DNA of 64,000 nt from Phycisphaerae bacterium (lineage in GTDB: Bacteria > Planctomycetota > Phycisphaerae > Sedimentisphaerales > Anaerobacaceae): contig JAQTLP010000006.1 in the NCBI GenBank assembly GCA_028714855.1, positions 62,001 to 126,000 of the forward strand. The letters run 5' to 3'. A program made the translations under genes and the position numbers. The notes beneath the pieces are model-generated. The model was not told the origin of the DNA and ran no database searches. It worked only from the letters and a program-made list of their open reading frames with translations. Positions 27,375-35,306 of the stretch are shown one piece after another. Numbering within the stretch: the stretch's first letter is position 1; every line of letters begins with the position of its first letter.

Positions 27375-28418
27375 ATGCAAAAAACTTTGGGCGAATTAGC
27401 TGAATATGTAGGCGGCAGAGTCGTCGGCGACTCCAATGTAGCAATCAACTCTGCCTCCACGCTCGGGCGAGCAGGTGAAGGAGAAATCAGCTTTTTGGCC
27501 AACATTAAATACGAAAAGCAGGTCCAGACAACCAAGGCCAGCGCCGTAATCGTAGGCAAAGAAACACCTGAAGTTTCGGTTCCTCTTTTGGTGGCCGAGG
27601 ACCCGTATTACGCTTTTATGCAGATTATGGTACTGCTCCACGGTTACCGGAAGCATAAAAAGACAGGAATCAGTCCGCGGGCAATAATTTCAGACAGCGC
27701 AAAAATCGGTACAGAATGTCACATTTATGATTTCGTTACCGTATCAGACGATGCAAAAGTCGGGAATGGCTGCATAATTTATCCGGGTGTGTTCATCGGA
27801 CAAGGTACTACAATCGGCAATGACTGCATAATATATCCGAACGTGGTCATTTACGACGGATGTAAAATAGGCAATCGTGTAATTCTAAATGCCAATTCCG
27901 TAATTGGCGATGACGGCTTCGGTTATGCCAGCCATAAGGGCATACACTACAAGGTGCCGCAGATCGGTATTGTGATTATAGAGGATGACGTGGAGATTGG
28001 CGCCTGCTGCGGAATTGAACGAGGTACACTCGGCGATACCGTCATAGGCCAGGGCAGTAAATTAGGCGATTTGGTCGCGATAGGTCACGGCACTAAAATC
28101 GGCCCGCACTGTCTGCTCGTAGCTCAGGTAGGTGTTGCCGGCTCGACAACTCTGGGACACCACTGTATAGTCGGCGGCCAAGTTGGTATTGTCGGTCATA
28201 TTAATATCGGAAATAATGTTATCATAGGCGCCCAGGCCGGTGTTATTAATAATGTTCCAGACGGCAAAACGATAGTGGGTGCACCGGCTATTGAGGCCGA
28301 CCAGGGCAAACGAGCGTACAGTATGATACAACACCTGCCTGAGATGCGGCAGAGTATTCGCAAACTCGAAAATCAGATTGAGCGGATTGCCCCGTCTGCC
28401 GAATCGGACTCTGAATAA
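27375..28418 (+). CDS. lpxD: UDP-3-O-acylglucosamine N-acyltransferase
   Basis: Adds the second acyl chain to UDP-3-O-acyl-glucosamine in lipid A synthesis. The 347-residue protein has the N-terminal uridine-binding domain (TLGELAEYVGGRVVGDSN, GEISFLANIKYEKQV), then a left-handed beta-helix of hexapeptide repeats (IGTECHIYDFVTV, CIIYPGVFIGQGTTIGNDC), the catalytic His region in DLVAIGHGTKIGPHC, and a C-terminal helix. It shows that the organism makes lipid A and hence an outer membrane. Starts the lpxD-lpxI-kinase group. Confidence 0.97.
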   Translation: MQKTLGELAEYVGGRVVGDSNVAINSASTLGRAGEGEISFLANIKYEKQVQTTKASAVIVGKETPEVSVPLLVAEDPYYAFMQIMVLLHGYRKHKKTGISPRAIISDSAKIGTECHIYDFVTVSDDAKVGNGCIIYPGVFIGQGTTIGNDCIIYPNVVIYDGCKIGNRVILNANSVIGDDGFGYASHKGIHYKVPQIGIVIIEDDVEIGACCGIERGTLGDTVIGQGSKLGDLVAIGHGTKIGPHCLLVAQVGVAGSTTLGHHCIVGGQVGIVGHINIGNNVIIGAQAGVINNVPDGKTIVGAPAIEADQGKRAYSMIQHLPEMRQSIRKLENQIERIAPSAESDSE

Positions 28419-28448
28419 TCAACGGAACAATAGTTATTTGTTTGTTCT

Positions 28449-29285
28449 ATGAATAGCGAAGATATACTTGGCTTGATTGCAGGAGAAGGCAGATTGCCTT
28501 TTCTTGTAGCCGCCGGCGCCAGAGAAGCGGGATTGAAAGTAGTTTGCGTCGGTTTGGCGGATAATGCAGAACCCGCACTGGCTGACGAAGTCGATACCTT
28601 CCACAGCGTGGCGATTGCCCGACCCGGAAGCTGGATACGGAAGTTAAGAAAACACGGCGTAACCAGAACGGTTATGGTCGGACGGGTTGCCAAACACCGG
28701 CTGTTTACACCCCAGAGAATTCTAAGGTATCTGCCTGACTGGAGAGCGTTTAGAATATATTACTGGCGATTGCGCGGCAAAGACAAACGAAACGATACGT
28801 TATTAAACGCCCTGGCGGAGGAACTGGCCAGCGGCGGAATATTGCTGGAGAATTCAACAATGTACTGCAAAGAACATCTGGCAACAGCGGCAGTAATGAC
28901 AAAGACACAACCGAGCCGGTCTGTCGAAGGCGACATTGAATTCGGCTGGCAGATAGCGAAAAAACTCGGTGAACTGGACATAGGTCAGGCGATTGCGGTC
29001 AAAGAAAAGGAAGTGATTGCCGTCGAAGCGATAGAAGGCACGGCAAAAATGATTGAGCGGGTCGGCCAGTTTTGTAAATCGGGCGGCTGGACGCTTATCA
29101 AGACCTCGAAACCAAATCAGGACATGCGGTTTGATGTGCCGTGCGTCGGACCAGACACTATCAAAAGTTTGGCCGAAAACGGAGGCAAATGCCTCGTCGT
29201 GGAAGCGGGCAAAACGATAATTATTGACAAGCCCGAGACAACAAAACTTGCCGACCAATTGGGCATAACTATTCTGGGACGGTGA
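28449..29285 (+). CDS. lpxI: UDP-2,3-diacylglucosamine pyrophosphatase LpxI
   Basis: LpxI hydrolyses UDP-2,3-diacylglucosamine to 2,3-diacylglucosamine-1-phosphate; it replaces LpxH in many non-enterobacterial Gram-negatives. The 278-residue protein shows the family opening LGLIAGEGRLPFLVAAGARE, RTVMVGRVAKHRL, and the C-terminal catalytic half with GQAIAVKEKEVIAVEAIEGT, VLIKTSKPNQDMRFDVP-like text and PCVGPDTIKSLAENGGKCL. It follows lpxD by 30 bases and the stop lies 4 bases before the kinase start. Confidence 0.95.
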   Translation: MNSEDILGLIAGEGRLPFLVAAGAREAGLKVVCVGLADNAEPALADEVDTFHSVAIARPGSWIRKLRKHGVTRTVMVGRVAKHRLFTPQRILRYLPDWRAFRIYYWRLRGKDKRNDTLLNALAEELASGGILLENSTMYCKEHLATAAVMTKTQPSRSVEGDIEFGWQIAKKLGELDIGQAIAVKEKEVIAVEAIEGTAKMIERVGQFCKSGGWTLIKTSKPNQDMRFDVPCVGPDTIKSLAENGGKCLVVEAGKTIIIDKPETTKLADQLGITILGR

Positions 29286-29289
29286 CATC

Positions 29290-30126
29290 TTGAACCGATG
29301 TTTCGACAAAATACACAGGGGGAACAACACGTTATATATACACAAAAATTTTCGCAACGATACTTTTGAACAGGCTCTATTAAATAGCGACAAAGAACTT
29401 GGGGAACGTTACCGACTGACGGTAATCCAGTCTTCAAAGTTTGCCCGGGTGTATAAGCTCACCGTCAGGTTCAATGACGCGGACAAAGGTATTTATTTCA
29501 AGCAATATCTTTGCAGGTCGGTTTGGGATTTTATCAAGCATTTCGTGCGGGCTAACCGGGCCGAGCGGGCTTTTAAAGCATCTGAGATGCTTGGTAAAAA
29601 CGGCTTTGATACTCCTGCCACTATCGCGATGGGCAAAACGGCAAATTTCATGGTGACTCTCGAGATTGAAAACGCAAAACAGATTTTGCAATTCATCTCC
29701 GATAACAACTTGGAAACTCGAGACAGACGTGAACTAATACGAGAGTTTGGACGGACCATAGGCCAAATGCACACCAGGGGTATTTTCCATGGTGATTTGC
29801 GATTAGGCAACATACTGGCCAGACATGAGAAAAACCACTGGAAGTTTTTCTTTATCGATAATGAGCGAACGAAAAAATTTCGTCACCTGCCAGCGAGGCT
29901 GTGGGTAAAAAATCTGGTGCAGGTAAATACGCTTCCGCCTGTTTTGATAAGCAATACAGACCGTATGAGATTTTTCAGGGAATACTGTGCGCAAAACGAA
30001 AAAGCCGAAACAGAGAAAACAGCCCTGATAAAAAAAGTTCTTGAAAAAACCCGGCTACGTTTGGATAAAAAAAGAAACCTCAGAATTGCTTCAGAAATCG
30101 CAGGTCATTCTCGAACAGCAGTCTGA
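29290..30126 (+). CDS. Lipopolysaccharide (Kdo/InaA-type) kinase
   Basis: A 278-residue member of the WaaP/KdkA/InaA kinase family, which phosphorylates LPS core sugars. The catalytic loop is GIFHGDLRLGNIL (H-G-D-x4-N) and the metal-binding Asp is in KFFFIDNERTKK; the N-terminal lobe carries a lysine in YFKQYLCRS. Starts at TTG 29290, 4 bases after the lpxI stop. Its last 47 bases overlap the 3' end of pheS on the other strand, so both genes use the same DNA at their ends. Exact acceptor sugar unknown. Confidence 0.85.
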   Translation: MNRCFDKIHRGNNTLYIHKNFRNDTFEQALLNSDKELGERYRLTVIQSSKFARVYKLTVRFNDADKGIYFKQYLCRSVWDFIKHFVRANRAERAFKASEMLGKNGFDTPATIAMGKTANFMVTLEIENAKQILQFISDNNLETRDRRELIREFGRTIGQMHTRGIFHGDLRLGNILARHEKNHWKFFFIDNERTKKFRHLPARLWVKNLVQVNTLPPVLISNTDRMRFFREYCAQNEKAETEKTALIKKVLEKTRLRLDKKRNLRIASEIAGHSRTAV

Positions 30127-31072
30127 TATCACTGATACCGTATTTTCTCATTGCGAGGCGTTCCACACCGAAACCGAATGCCCAGCCGGTATACTTTTCG
30201 CTGTCTATCCCGACCGCATCGAAAACATTCGGGTCGACCATACCGCAGCCGCCGACTTCCATCCAGTCTTCCTTACCTTGTTTATTTACCCAAAACACGT
30301 CAACCTCTCCGCTCGGTTCCGTAAAGGGGAAAAAGCTCGGCCTAATCCGCCATTTAATTTCGGGTCCATAATAGGCGTGAATAAACTGGTCGATGGTGGT
30401 TTTCATATCCACCATACTGACGTCCTCGTCGACAACCAGCGCTTCGATTTGATGAAACATATACATATGCGTCGCATCGACTGTGTCCGGCCGGTAAACT
30501 CGCCCCGGCGCAACTACGCGAATTGGCGGTTTGGTTTTTTCCATAACACGGATTTGGACCGGTGAAGTGTGGCTCCGCAGCAGAGTACCGTCGCCGATGT
30601 AAAAAGCATCGAATGGGTCTCTTGCGGGGTGTTCCGGCCCAATATTCAACGCGATGAAATTATGCCACTCGTCCTCAACTTCAGGCCCGTAGGCAACGGA
30701 GAAACCCATTCGGCCGAATATCTCCAGCAGCTCATTTATCGTCTGGGTAATGACATGCGTTTTGCCGATATCAACGGCTTTGCCCGGCAGAGTAACATCG
30801 AGCATCTCTTTAGATTTGCCCCGCTGTGACCGCAGCAGACTTTCTTTAAGCTGCTCAAATGCTTCGGAGATTTCCTTTTTTACTTTGTTTGCAAGCTGCC
30901 CCCCCTCGCGTCTTTGTTCAGCGGGCAGATGTCCTACCTGGCTGAGCATTTGGGTAATTTGGCCTTTTCGACCAAGGTATTTTATACGGAACTCTTCCAG
31001 CGTTGCTGTATCGGTGATGTTCTTTAAGGCGGCGAGCGCATCTTTACCGATTTTTTCTAATTGCTCAAGCAT
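30080..31072 (-). CDS. pheS: Phenylalanyl-tRNA synthetase alpha subunit
   Basis: Catalytic subunit of PheRS. The 330 residues have the N-terminal coiled coil (LEQLEKIGKDALAALKNI, KYLGRKGQITQML) and the class II aminoacyl-tRNA synthetase core: motif 2 in TVDATHMYMFHQIEALVVDE, FPFTEPSGEVDVFW, EVGGCGMVDPNVF and motif 3 GWAFGFGVERLAMRKYGI, ending in the usual NDLRFLKQF. It closes the thrS-infC-rpmI-rplT-pheS run. The beta subunit gene pheT, normally next, is absent here; the LPS kinase gene converges instead. Confidence 0.97.
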   Translation of the reverse strand: MLEQLEKIGKDALAALKNITDTATLEEFRIKYLGRKGQITQMLSQVGHLPAEQRREGGQLANKVKKEISEAFEQLKESLLRSQRGKSKEMLDVTLPGKAVDIGKTHVITQTINELLEIFGRMGFSVAYGPEVEDEWHNFIALNIGPEHPARDPFDAFYIGDGTLLRSHTSPVQIRVMEKTKPPIRVVAPGRVYRPDTVDATHMYMFHQIEALVVDEDVSMVDMKTTIDQFIHAYYGPEIKWRIRPSFFPFTEPSGEVDVFWVNKQGKEDWMEVGGCGMVDPNVFDAVGIDSEKYTGWAFGFGVERLAMRKYGISDIRLLFENDLRFLKQF

Positions 31073-31117
31073 TTTGTCGTAGCTCGCGAATAGAAACTGG
31101 TTACCCTGTAATAGTCC

Positions 31118-31474
31118 TTATTTAATTGCCGCTTTTACAGCTTCAACGATGGCGTCAAAACCGGCGGGGTCAACGATAGCAATTTCACTAAGCATCTTGC
31201 GATTCAAAGTGATATTTGCCTTCTTTAAGCCGTTGATGAATTGGCTGTACCTGATTCCTCGCTGCCGGCACGCAGCACTTAAGCGTGTAATCCACAAACC
31301 TCGGAAATCTCTTTTCCGCAGCTTTCTGCCGATACGCGCGTAGACGCCTGCCCGTGTAGCTGCTTCTTTGGCCAAACGATACAGATGACCTGGGGCTCCG
31401 CGGCCTCCCCTTACTGATTTGAGAATTCGTTTCTTTGGCCGGCGTCGTGCCGAACCTTTTCTAACTCTTGGCAT
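31118..31474 (-). CDS. rplT: 50S ribosomal protein L20
   Basis: A 118-residue, very basic protein with the L20 landmarks MPRVRKGSARRRPKKRILK, GGRGAPGHLYRLAKEA, RKLRKRDFRGLWITRLSAA and YSQFINGLKKANI. Binds 23S rRNA early in large-subunit assembly. It lies between rpmI and pheS in the conserved infC operon order. Confidence 0.98.
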   Translation of the reverse strand: MPRVRKGSARRRPKKRILKSVRGGRGAPGHLYRLAKEAATRAGVYARIGRKLRKRDFRGLWITRLSAACRQRGIRYSQFINGLKKANITLNRKMLSEIAIVDPAGFDAIVEAVKAAIK

Positions 31475-31590
31475 ATCAGCTTTCCTTAAAAAATTTTCGA
31501 TTTTCCCGGCTCACTGGCGGCAGCTGATTTGTATGGAGCCGAGAAGCAAGCCTGTTTAATTGATTATCCGTTTATTCTATTGATTACTTT

Positions 31591-31794
31591 TTATGCTTTT
31601 CCTTTAGCGATTTGGATTCTGATTTTAGCAGCTGCTCTACCGCTAATAATCGCCGAACTTCCTATTCGCCTGCGCCGTTTGGCATTTTTGCTGCTCATAA
31701 GATGACCGCCGCCGCAGCGACCTCGGGTGATTTTACCGGTAGCAGTAACTTTGACTCTTTTAACCAAACCCTTATGGGTTTTCTGTTTTGGCAT
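31591..31794 (-). CDS. rpmI: 50S ribosomal protein L35
   Basis: A 67-residue basic protein, MPKQKTHKGLVKRVKVTATG, with GHLMSSKNAKRRRRIG, the family signature. It follows infC and precedes rplT, the canonical order. The 116 bases to rplT show no separate promoter that I can see. Confidence 0.97.
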   Translation of the reverse strand: MPKQKTHKGLVKRVKVTATGKITRGRCGGGHLMSSKNAKRRRRIGSSAIISGRAAAKIRIQIAKGKA

Positions 31795-31994
31795 TTAATC
31801 AATTCCTTTCCGGCTACGGCCCGGCCTTTGCCGAAACGAGAAATATAAAGAGAGTAATCTACAGCATTTGTGGTCTCCGGTCAATACCGCACCTTGGAAA
31901 TTCCCGAAAAAAATGAAAAATCAGCCCCCAACTTCTGGCAAATCCCTCCTTTTATGCCAATAAATACCCACCCTTGAGCTAATTATTAATTCGG

Positions 31995-32510
31995 CTACTT
32001 AGGCACGACAACCAATGTTATACGCTTTCCAGCCATTCTGCCTGGCTGTTCGACCTTGGCCGCATCCTCTAACGACCCTGTAATCTGCTCGACCATCTTA
32101 TATCCAAGATCCTTGTGCAGCATCTGGCGCCCGCGGAATATTATCGTGAACTGAACCTTATGGCCTTTCAGCAAAAATTCGCGGGCGTGATTAAGCTTGA
32201 TTTCCAGGTCGTGTTTGTCGGTTTCGGGCCTGAGTCTGATTTCCTTAAGCACAGTCGAATGGTGCTGGTGTTTTTTATGTGCGTCGCGGACCTTGCGCTT
32301 TTGCTGATACAGCCACTTGCCGTAATCCATTATCCTGCAAACCGGCGGGTCGCTCATAGGCGATACTTCCACAAGGTCTAATTCGGCCTCGCGGGCCTTC
32401 GTAAGCGCATCGTATGTATTTACCAGTCCGACTTGATTATTTGATTCGTCGATTAGCCGAATTACGTTGGCCCGAATCCTCCCGTTTATCCTTAATCCTT
32501 GTTTGCTAAT
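31995..32510 (-). CDS. infC: Translation initiation factor IF-3 (ATT start codon)
   Basis: IF-3 keeps ribosomal subunits apart and checks the start codon. The full protein needs the N-terminal domain LRINGRIRANVIRLIDESNN, which lies upstream of the first ATG/GTG/TTG (GTG at 32372). Between the in-frame TGA near 32552 and that GTG there is no ATG, GTG or TTG; the ATT at 32510-32508 is preceded by AGGTGG with 6 bases spacing and gives 171 residues, the usual IF-3 length. E. coli infC is known to start with AUU, which lets IF-3 repress itself. The C-domain shows KEIRLRPETDKHDLEIKL and GRQMLHKDLGYKM. Confidence 0.93.
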   Translation of the reverse strand: MSKQGLRINGRIRANVIRLIDESNNQVGLVNTYDALTKAREAELDLVEVSPMSDPPVCRIMDYGKWLYQQKRKVRDAHKKHQHHSTVLKEIRLRPETDKHDLEIKLNHAREFLLKGHKVQFTIIFRGRQMLHKDLGYKMVEQITGSLEDAAKVEQPGRMAGKRITLVVVPK

Positions 32511-32524
32511 TGTATACCACCTTG
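32508..32524 (-). promoter_or_regulatory. infC ribosome site and ATT start
   Basis: Minus strand reads AAGGCAAGGTGGTATACA directly before ATT. The AGGTGG box, the 6-base spacing and the position just before the conserved IF-3 N-terminus decide the start. Confidence 0.8.
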
Positions 32525-32580
32525 CCTTTCTTAAAAGAAATAAAACAATTCATCACTTTATCAATCTTCAAGTTCCAGCT

Positions 32581-34482
32581 TTACTTTTTTTCGGCAATTT
32601 TGAGCTTTGCTATTTCAATAAATTTGTCGATTTCCACTGTTTTAGTTTCTTTCTCTCCCCGGATTCTTACATTGACGGTGCCGGATTGCGATTCTTTAGG
32701 CCCGACTACCAGCATAAAGGGAAGCTTCCTGCCGTGGGCCTTGGCAATTTTAACATCTATTTTCTCATTCGATAAATCACAGTCGGCCCGCAGCTGCGCA
32801 CCTTTTAGCTTCTCCTCTACGACTTTCGCATAATCATTGCTCTTCTCGCTTATCGGCAAAATTCCCACCTGCTCAGGCGAAAGCCACAGAGGCAAATTCC
32901 CGCCATAGTGTTCTATAAGAATACCGATGAACCGCTCGAAAGAGCCCAAAATCGCCCTATGAATCATAACGGGTGCCTTCTCGGTATTATCCTTGCCGGT
33001 ATAAACTAATCCAAATCGCTGCGGCATAGAAAAATCAAGCTGGATCGTGCCGAGCTGCCACGACCTTTTCAGGCAGTCTCTTATGTGAAAATCTATCTTG
33101 GGTCCGTAAAATGCACCGTCGCCTTCGTTGATTTTGTATTCGATTTTCTTGTACTTCAGGGCGTCTTTCAAAGCACTGGTGGAGATGTCCCAAATTTCGT
33201 CTGAGCCTATGTGTTTCACAGGCTTGGTGGACAGCTCGATATGAAAATCTTCGAACCCGAAAGCGCGATATATTTCAAAGGCAAGCTCAATAACACCTAT
33301 TATTTCAGGTTTTATCTGTTCGGGGGTGCAGAAAATATGGGCATCGTCCTGCGTAAATTGTCTTACTCTGAAAAGCCCATGCATAACGCCGCTGGCCTCG
33401 TGCCTGTGCACCAGTCCGAGCTCGGCAACCCGCATCGGAAATTCCCGGTATGAATGCTGTCGGGTTTTATAGACCAGACAACCGCCCGGGCAATTCATCG
33501 GTTTTATCGCGTAGTTGGCATCGTCGAACCTGGTGAAATACATATTTTCTTTGTAATTGTCCCAATGACCGCTTTTGTGCCAAAGCTCCTCATTCAAAAT
33601 AATAGGCGTTTTGATTTCCTCGTAGCCGTATTTGCGATGAACGCCGCGCCAGAACTCCGTTATAGCGTTCCAGACAATCATTCCCTTAGGGTGAATGAAT
33701 GCGAAGCCGGGGCCGGCCTCGTTGAAACTAAATAAATCCAATTGCCTGCCTAAAACCCGGTGGTCGCGTTTCTTTGCCTCTTCCAATCTTTGCAGGTAGG
33801 CATCAAGCTCCTTTTTAGTCGGCCAGGCGGTGCCGTAGATGCGTTGAAGCATTTTTTGCGTTGGGTCGCCGTGCCAATAAGCGCCGGCTACCGACATAAT
33901 TTTAAAGGCGGCAACTTTGCCGGTGCTGGGCAGATGGGGGCCTCGACATAAATCTTCGAAACCATCTCCGTGCGAATAAAAACTGATAATGTCGCTATCC
34001 GTGCGATTTATATTGTCGGTTTTATACCTGTCAGATGCTAATTTTGCCAGGGCCTCGCCCCGTGACATCTGCCTCCGGACGAACGGCTTGTCGGCCTTGG
34101 TAATTTCATACATCTTTTTTTCTATGCGTTCAAAATCGGAAGGAGAGATTGGCTCCTCAAGGTCTATGTCATAATAAAATCCGTCTTCGACGGTCGGGCC
34201 GTAAACTAACTTCGCCGCAGGCCAAATGCTGCATATAGCTTCAGCCATTATATGGGCGCAGCTATGCCTTAGTATTTCCAGACCTTCTGCATCTGCGAGG
34301 GTAATAATCTGAACGGCGGCATCAGCCGTGATAGGTGTGGACAAATCTATTAATTGCCCGTTTATTTTCGCTGCTACAGCGGCTCTTGCAAGTCCCGGCC
34401 CTATTTTCTCTGCTAATTGTTTTGCTGTTGTTCCGTTAGCAATTTCTAATGTGCTGCCATCAGGCAGTGTTATTCGCACCAT
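32581..34482 (-). CDS. thrS: Threonyl-tRNA synthetase
   Basis: Charges tRNA-Thr. The 633-residue protein has the TGS domain at its N-terminus (VRITLPDGSTLEIANGTTA), the editing domain with LRHSCAHIMAEAICSIWP (HxxxH) and RGPHLPSTG, and the class II core with zinc Cys in IKPMNCPGGCLVYK, RVAELGLVHRHEASG, VRQFTQDDAHIFC and IHRAILGSFERFIGIL. The anticodon domain ends the protein. ATG at 34482 (MVRITL) is preferred to the TTG at 34494. It starts the thrS-infC-rpmI-rplT-pheS operon. Confidence 0.98.
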   Translation of the reverse strand: MVRITLPDGSTLEIANGTTAKQLAEKIGPGLARAAVAAKINGQLIDLSTPITADAAVQIITLADAEGLEILRHSCAHIMAEAICSIWPAAKLVYGPTVEDGFYYDIDLEEPISPSDFERIEKKMYEITKADKPFVRRQMSRGEALAKLASDRYKTDNINRTDSDIISFYSHGDGFEDLCRGPHLPSTGKVAAFKIMSVAGAYWHGDPTQKMLQRIYGTAWPTKKELDAYLQRLEEAKKRDHRVLGRQLDLFSFNEAGPGFAFIHPKGMIVWNAITEFWRGVHRKYGYEEIKTPIILNEELWHKSGHWDNYKENMYFTRFDDANYAIKPMNCPGGCLVYKTRQHSYREFPMRVAELGLVHRHEASGVMHGLFRVRQFTQDDAHIFCTPEQIKPEIIGVIELAFEIYRAFGFEDFHIELSTKPVKHIGSDEIWDISTSALKDALKYKKIEYKINEGDGAFYGPKIDFHIRDCLKRSWQLGTIQLDFSMPQRFGLVYTGKDNTEKAPVMIHRAILGSFERFIGILIEHYGGNLPLWLSPEQVGILPISEKSNDYAKVVEEKLKGAQLRADCDLSNEKIDVKIAKAHGRKLPFMLVVGPKESQSGTVNVRIRGEKETKTVEIDKFIEIAKLKIAEKK

Positions 34483-34548
34483 ATATCCTACCAAATAATA
34501 TCAATCTTTTACAGCAGAACCAGAACCAGCAAAATAGAGTTCTCTTTG

Positions 34549-34576
34549 AATATAATCGTTTGGCTGAAATTGTCAA
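34549..34576 (-). promoter_or_regulatory. Promoter of the thrS operon
   Basis: Minus strand: TTGACA (34576-34571), 16-base spacer, TATATT (34554-34549), about 67 bases before the thrS ATG. Confidence 0.65.
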
Positions 34577-34731
34577 GCTAACTCTCTGGAGCCGAATACA
34601 AAAGTCCTAATCAGCAAGTACAAAAAGAAACGCCAAACGGCATTTGCCGCACAAAATCGCTCGTAACTGATTAATTAACATATAGTTATGCATGCTGAAC
34701 CCGACGGGACGGTTTCGTCAACATTACTTGT

Positions 34732-34759
34732 TAACAAATTTATCTGTTGTTATATACTA
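34732..34759 (+). promoter_or_regulatory. Probable promoter of the FHA cassette
   Basis: TTAACA followed after 16 bases by TATACT (within GTTATATACTAC), about 69 bases upstream of the FHA gene ATG, which itself has GGAGAAGG upstream. Confidence 0.5.
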
Positions 34760-34827
34760 CTTTTGTTTATATAATGTAGTTTTAGCGAAACTTAAAGCTC
34801 CGCAAAGTATTTTTTGGAGAAGGCAGT

Positions 34828-35241
34828 ATGGATGTAAATTTGGTTTTGCTCAAAAAGAACAGCTCACATAAGCTTTTCCCCCTTCCAAGCAGCGTCACGA
34901 CAATTGGCCGGCGTCATAGTTGTGATTTATGCATCCCTCTGATGTCGGTTTCCAAAAAACACTGCCAGCTAAATCACGATGAAGGGATATTGAAAATTCG
35001 TGACCTTGACTCGCGTAACGGCACTTACCTCAATGGCAAGCGTGTAGATGAAGCGGTGATTCAGGCAGGCGATTCCATCAAGATAGGACCTTTAATATTC
35101 GTGCTCCAGATTGATGGTCAGCCGCAGACGATTGCCGCACCTGACCTGGCTGCACAAAGCCCACCCCCTCAGGATGCAGCAGCGGAGGATATCGCAAATG
35201 AGCAGTTAGATAATCCTGTACAACTGGAGGGCCTCGATTAG
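34828..35241 (+). CDS. FHA domain protein
   Basis: A 137-residue protein that is almost only a forkhead-associated domain, a phosphothreonine-binding module. Conserved FHA residues are visible: TTIGRRHSCDLCI (Gly-Arg), SVSKKHCQLNH (Ser and His) and DLDSRNGTYLNGKRV (Asn-Gly). The C-terminal 35 residues are acidic and Pro/Ala-rich, likely a disordered tail. There is no kinase in the window to supply a phosphate. It begins a three-gene run with the GspE-like ATPase and CvpA-like genes; ribosome site GGAGAAGG. Confidence 0.92.
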   Translation: MDVNLVLLKKNSSHKLFPLPSSVTTIGRRHSCDLCIPLMSVSKKHCQLNHDEGILKIRDLDSRNGTYLNGKRVDEAVIQAGDSIKIGPLIFVLQIDGQPQTIAAPDLAAQSPPPQDAAAEDIANEQLDNPVQLEGLD

Positions 35242-35306
35242 TTAGAGGCAACCGGTCCACCTTGATTTATTGTATTGCTTTATATGCTTGCTGATACGGC
35301 AAAGAT

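Larger units (their letters stand above)
34483..34827. other. Divergent intergenic region thrS / FHA gene
   Basis: No gene seen in 345 bases. It holds the thrS promoter near 34549-34576 (minus) and the FHA-cassette promoter near 34732-34759 (plus). The middle shows nothing recognisable; no T-box-like leader was identified. Confidence 0.6.

Noticed and set aside
34483-34827. T-box or other riboswitch before thrS
   Set aside because: The leader from the promoter is only about 67 bases and lacks a T-box sequence; too short for this class.
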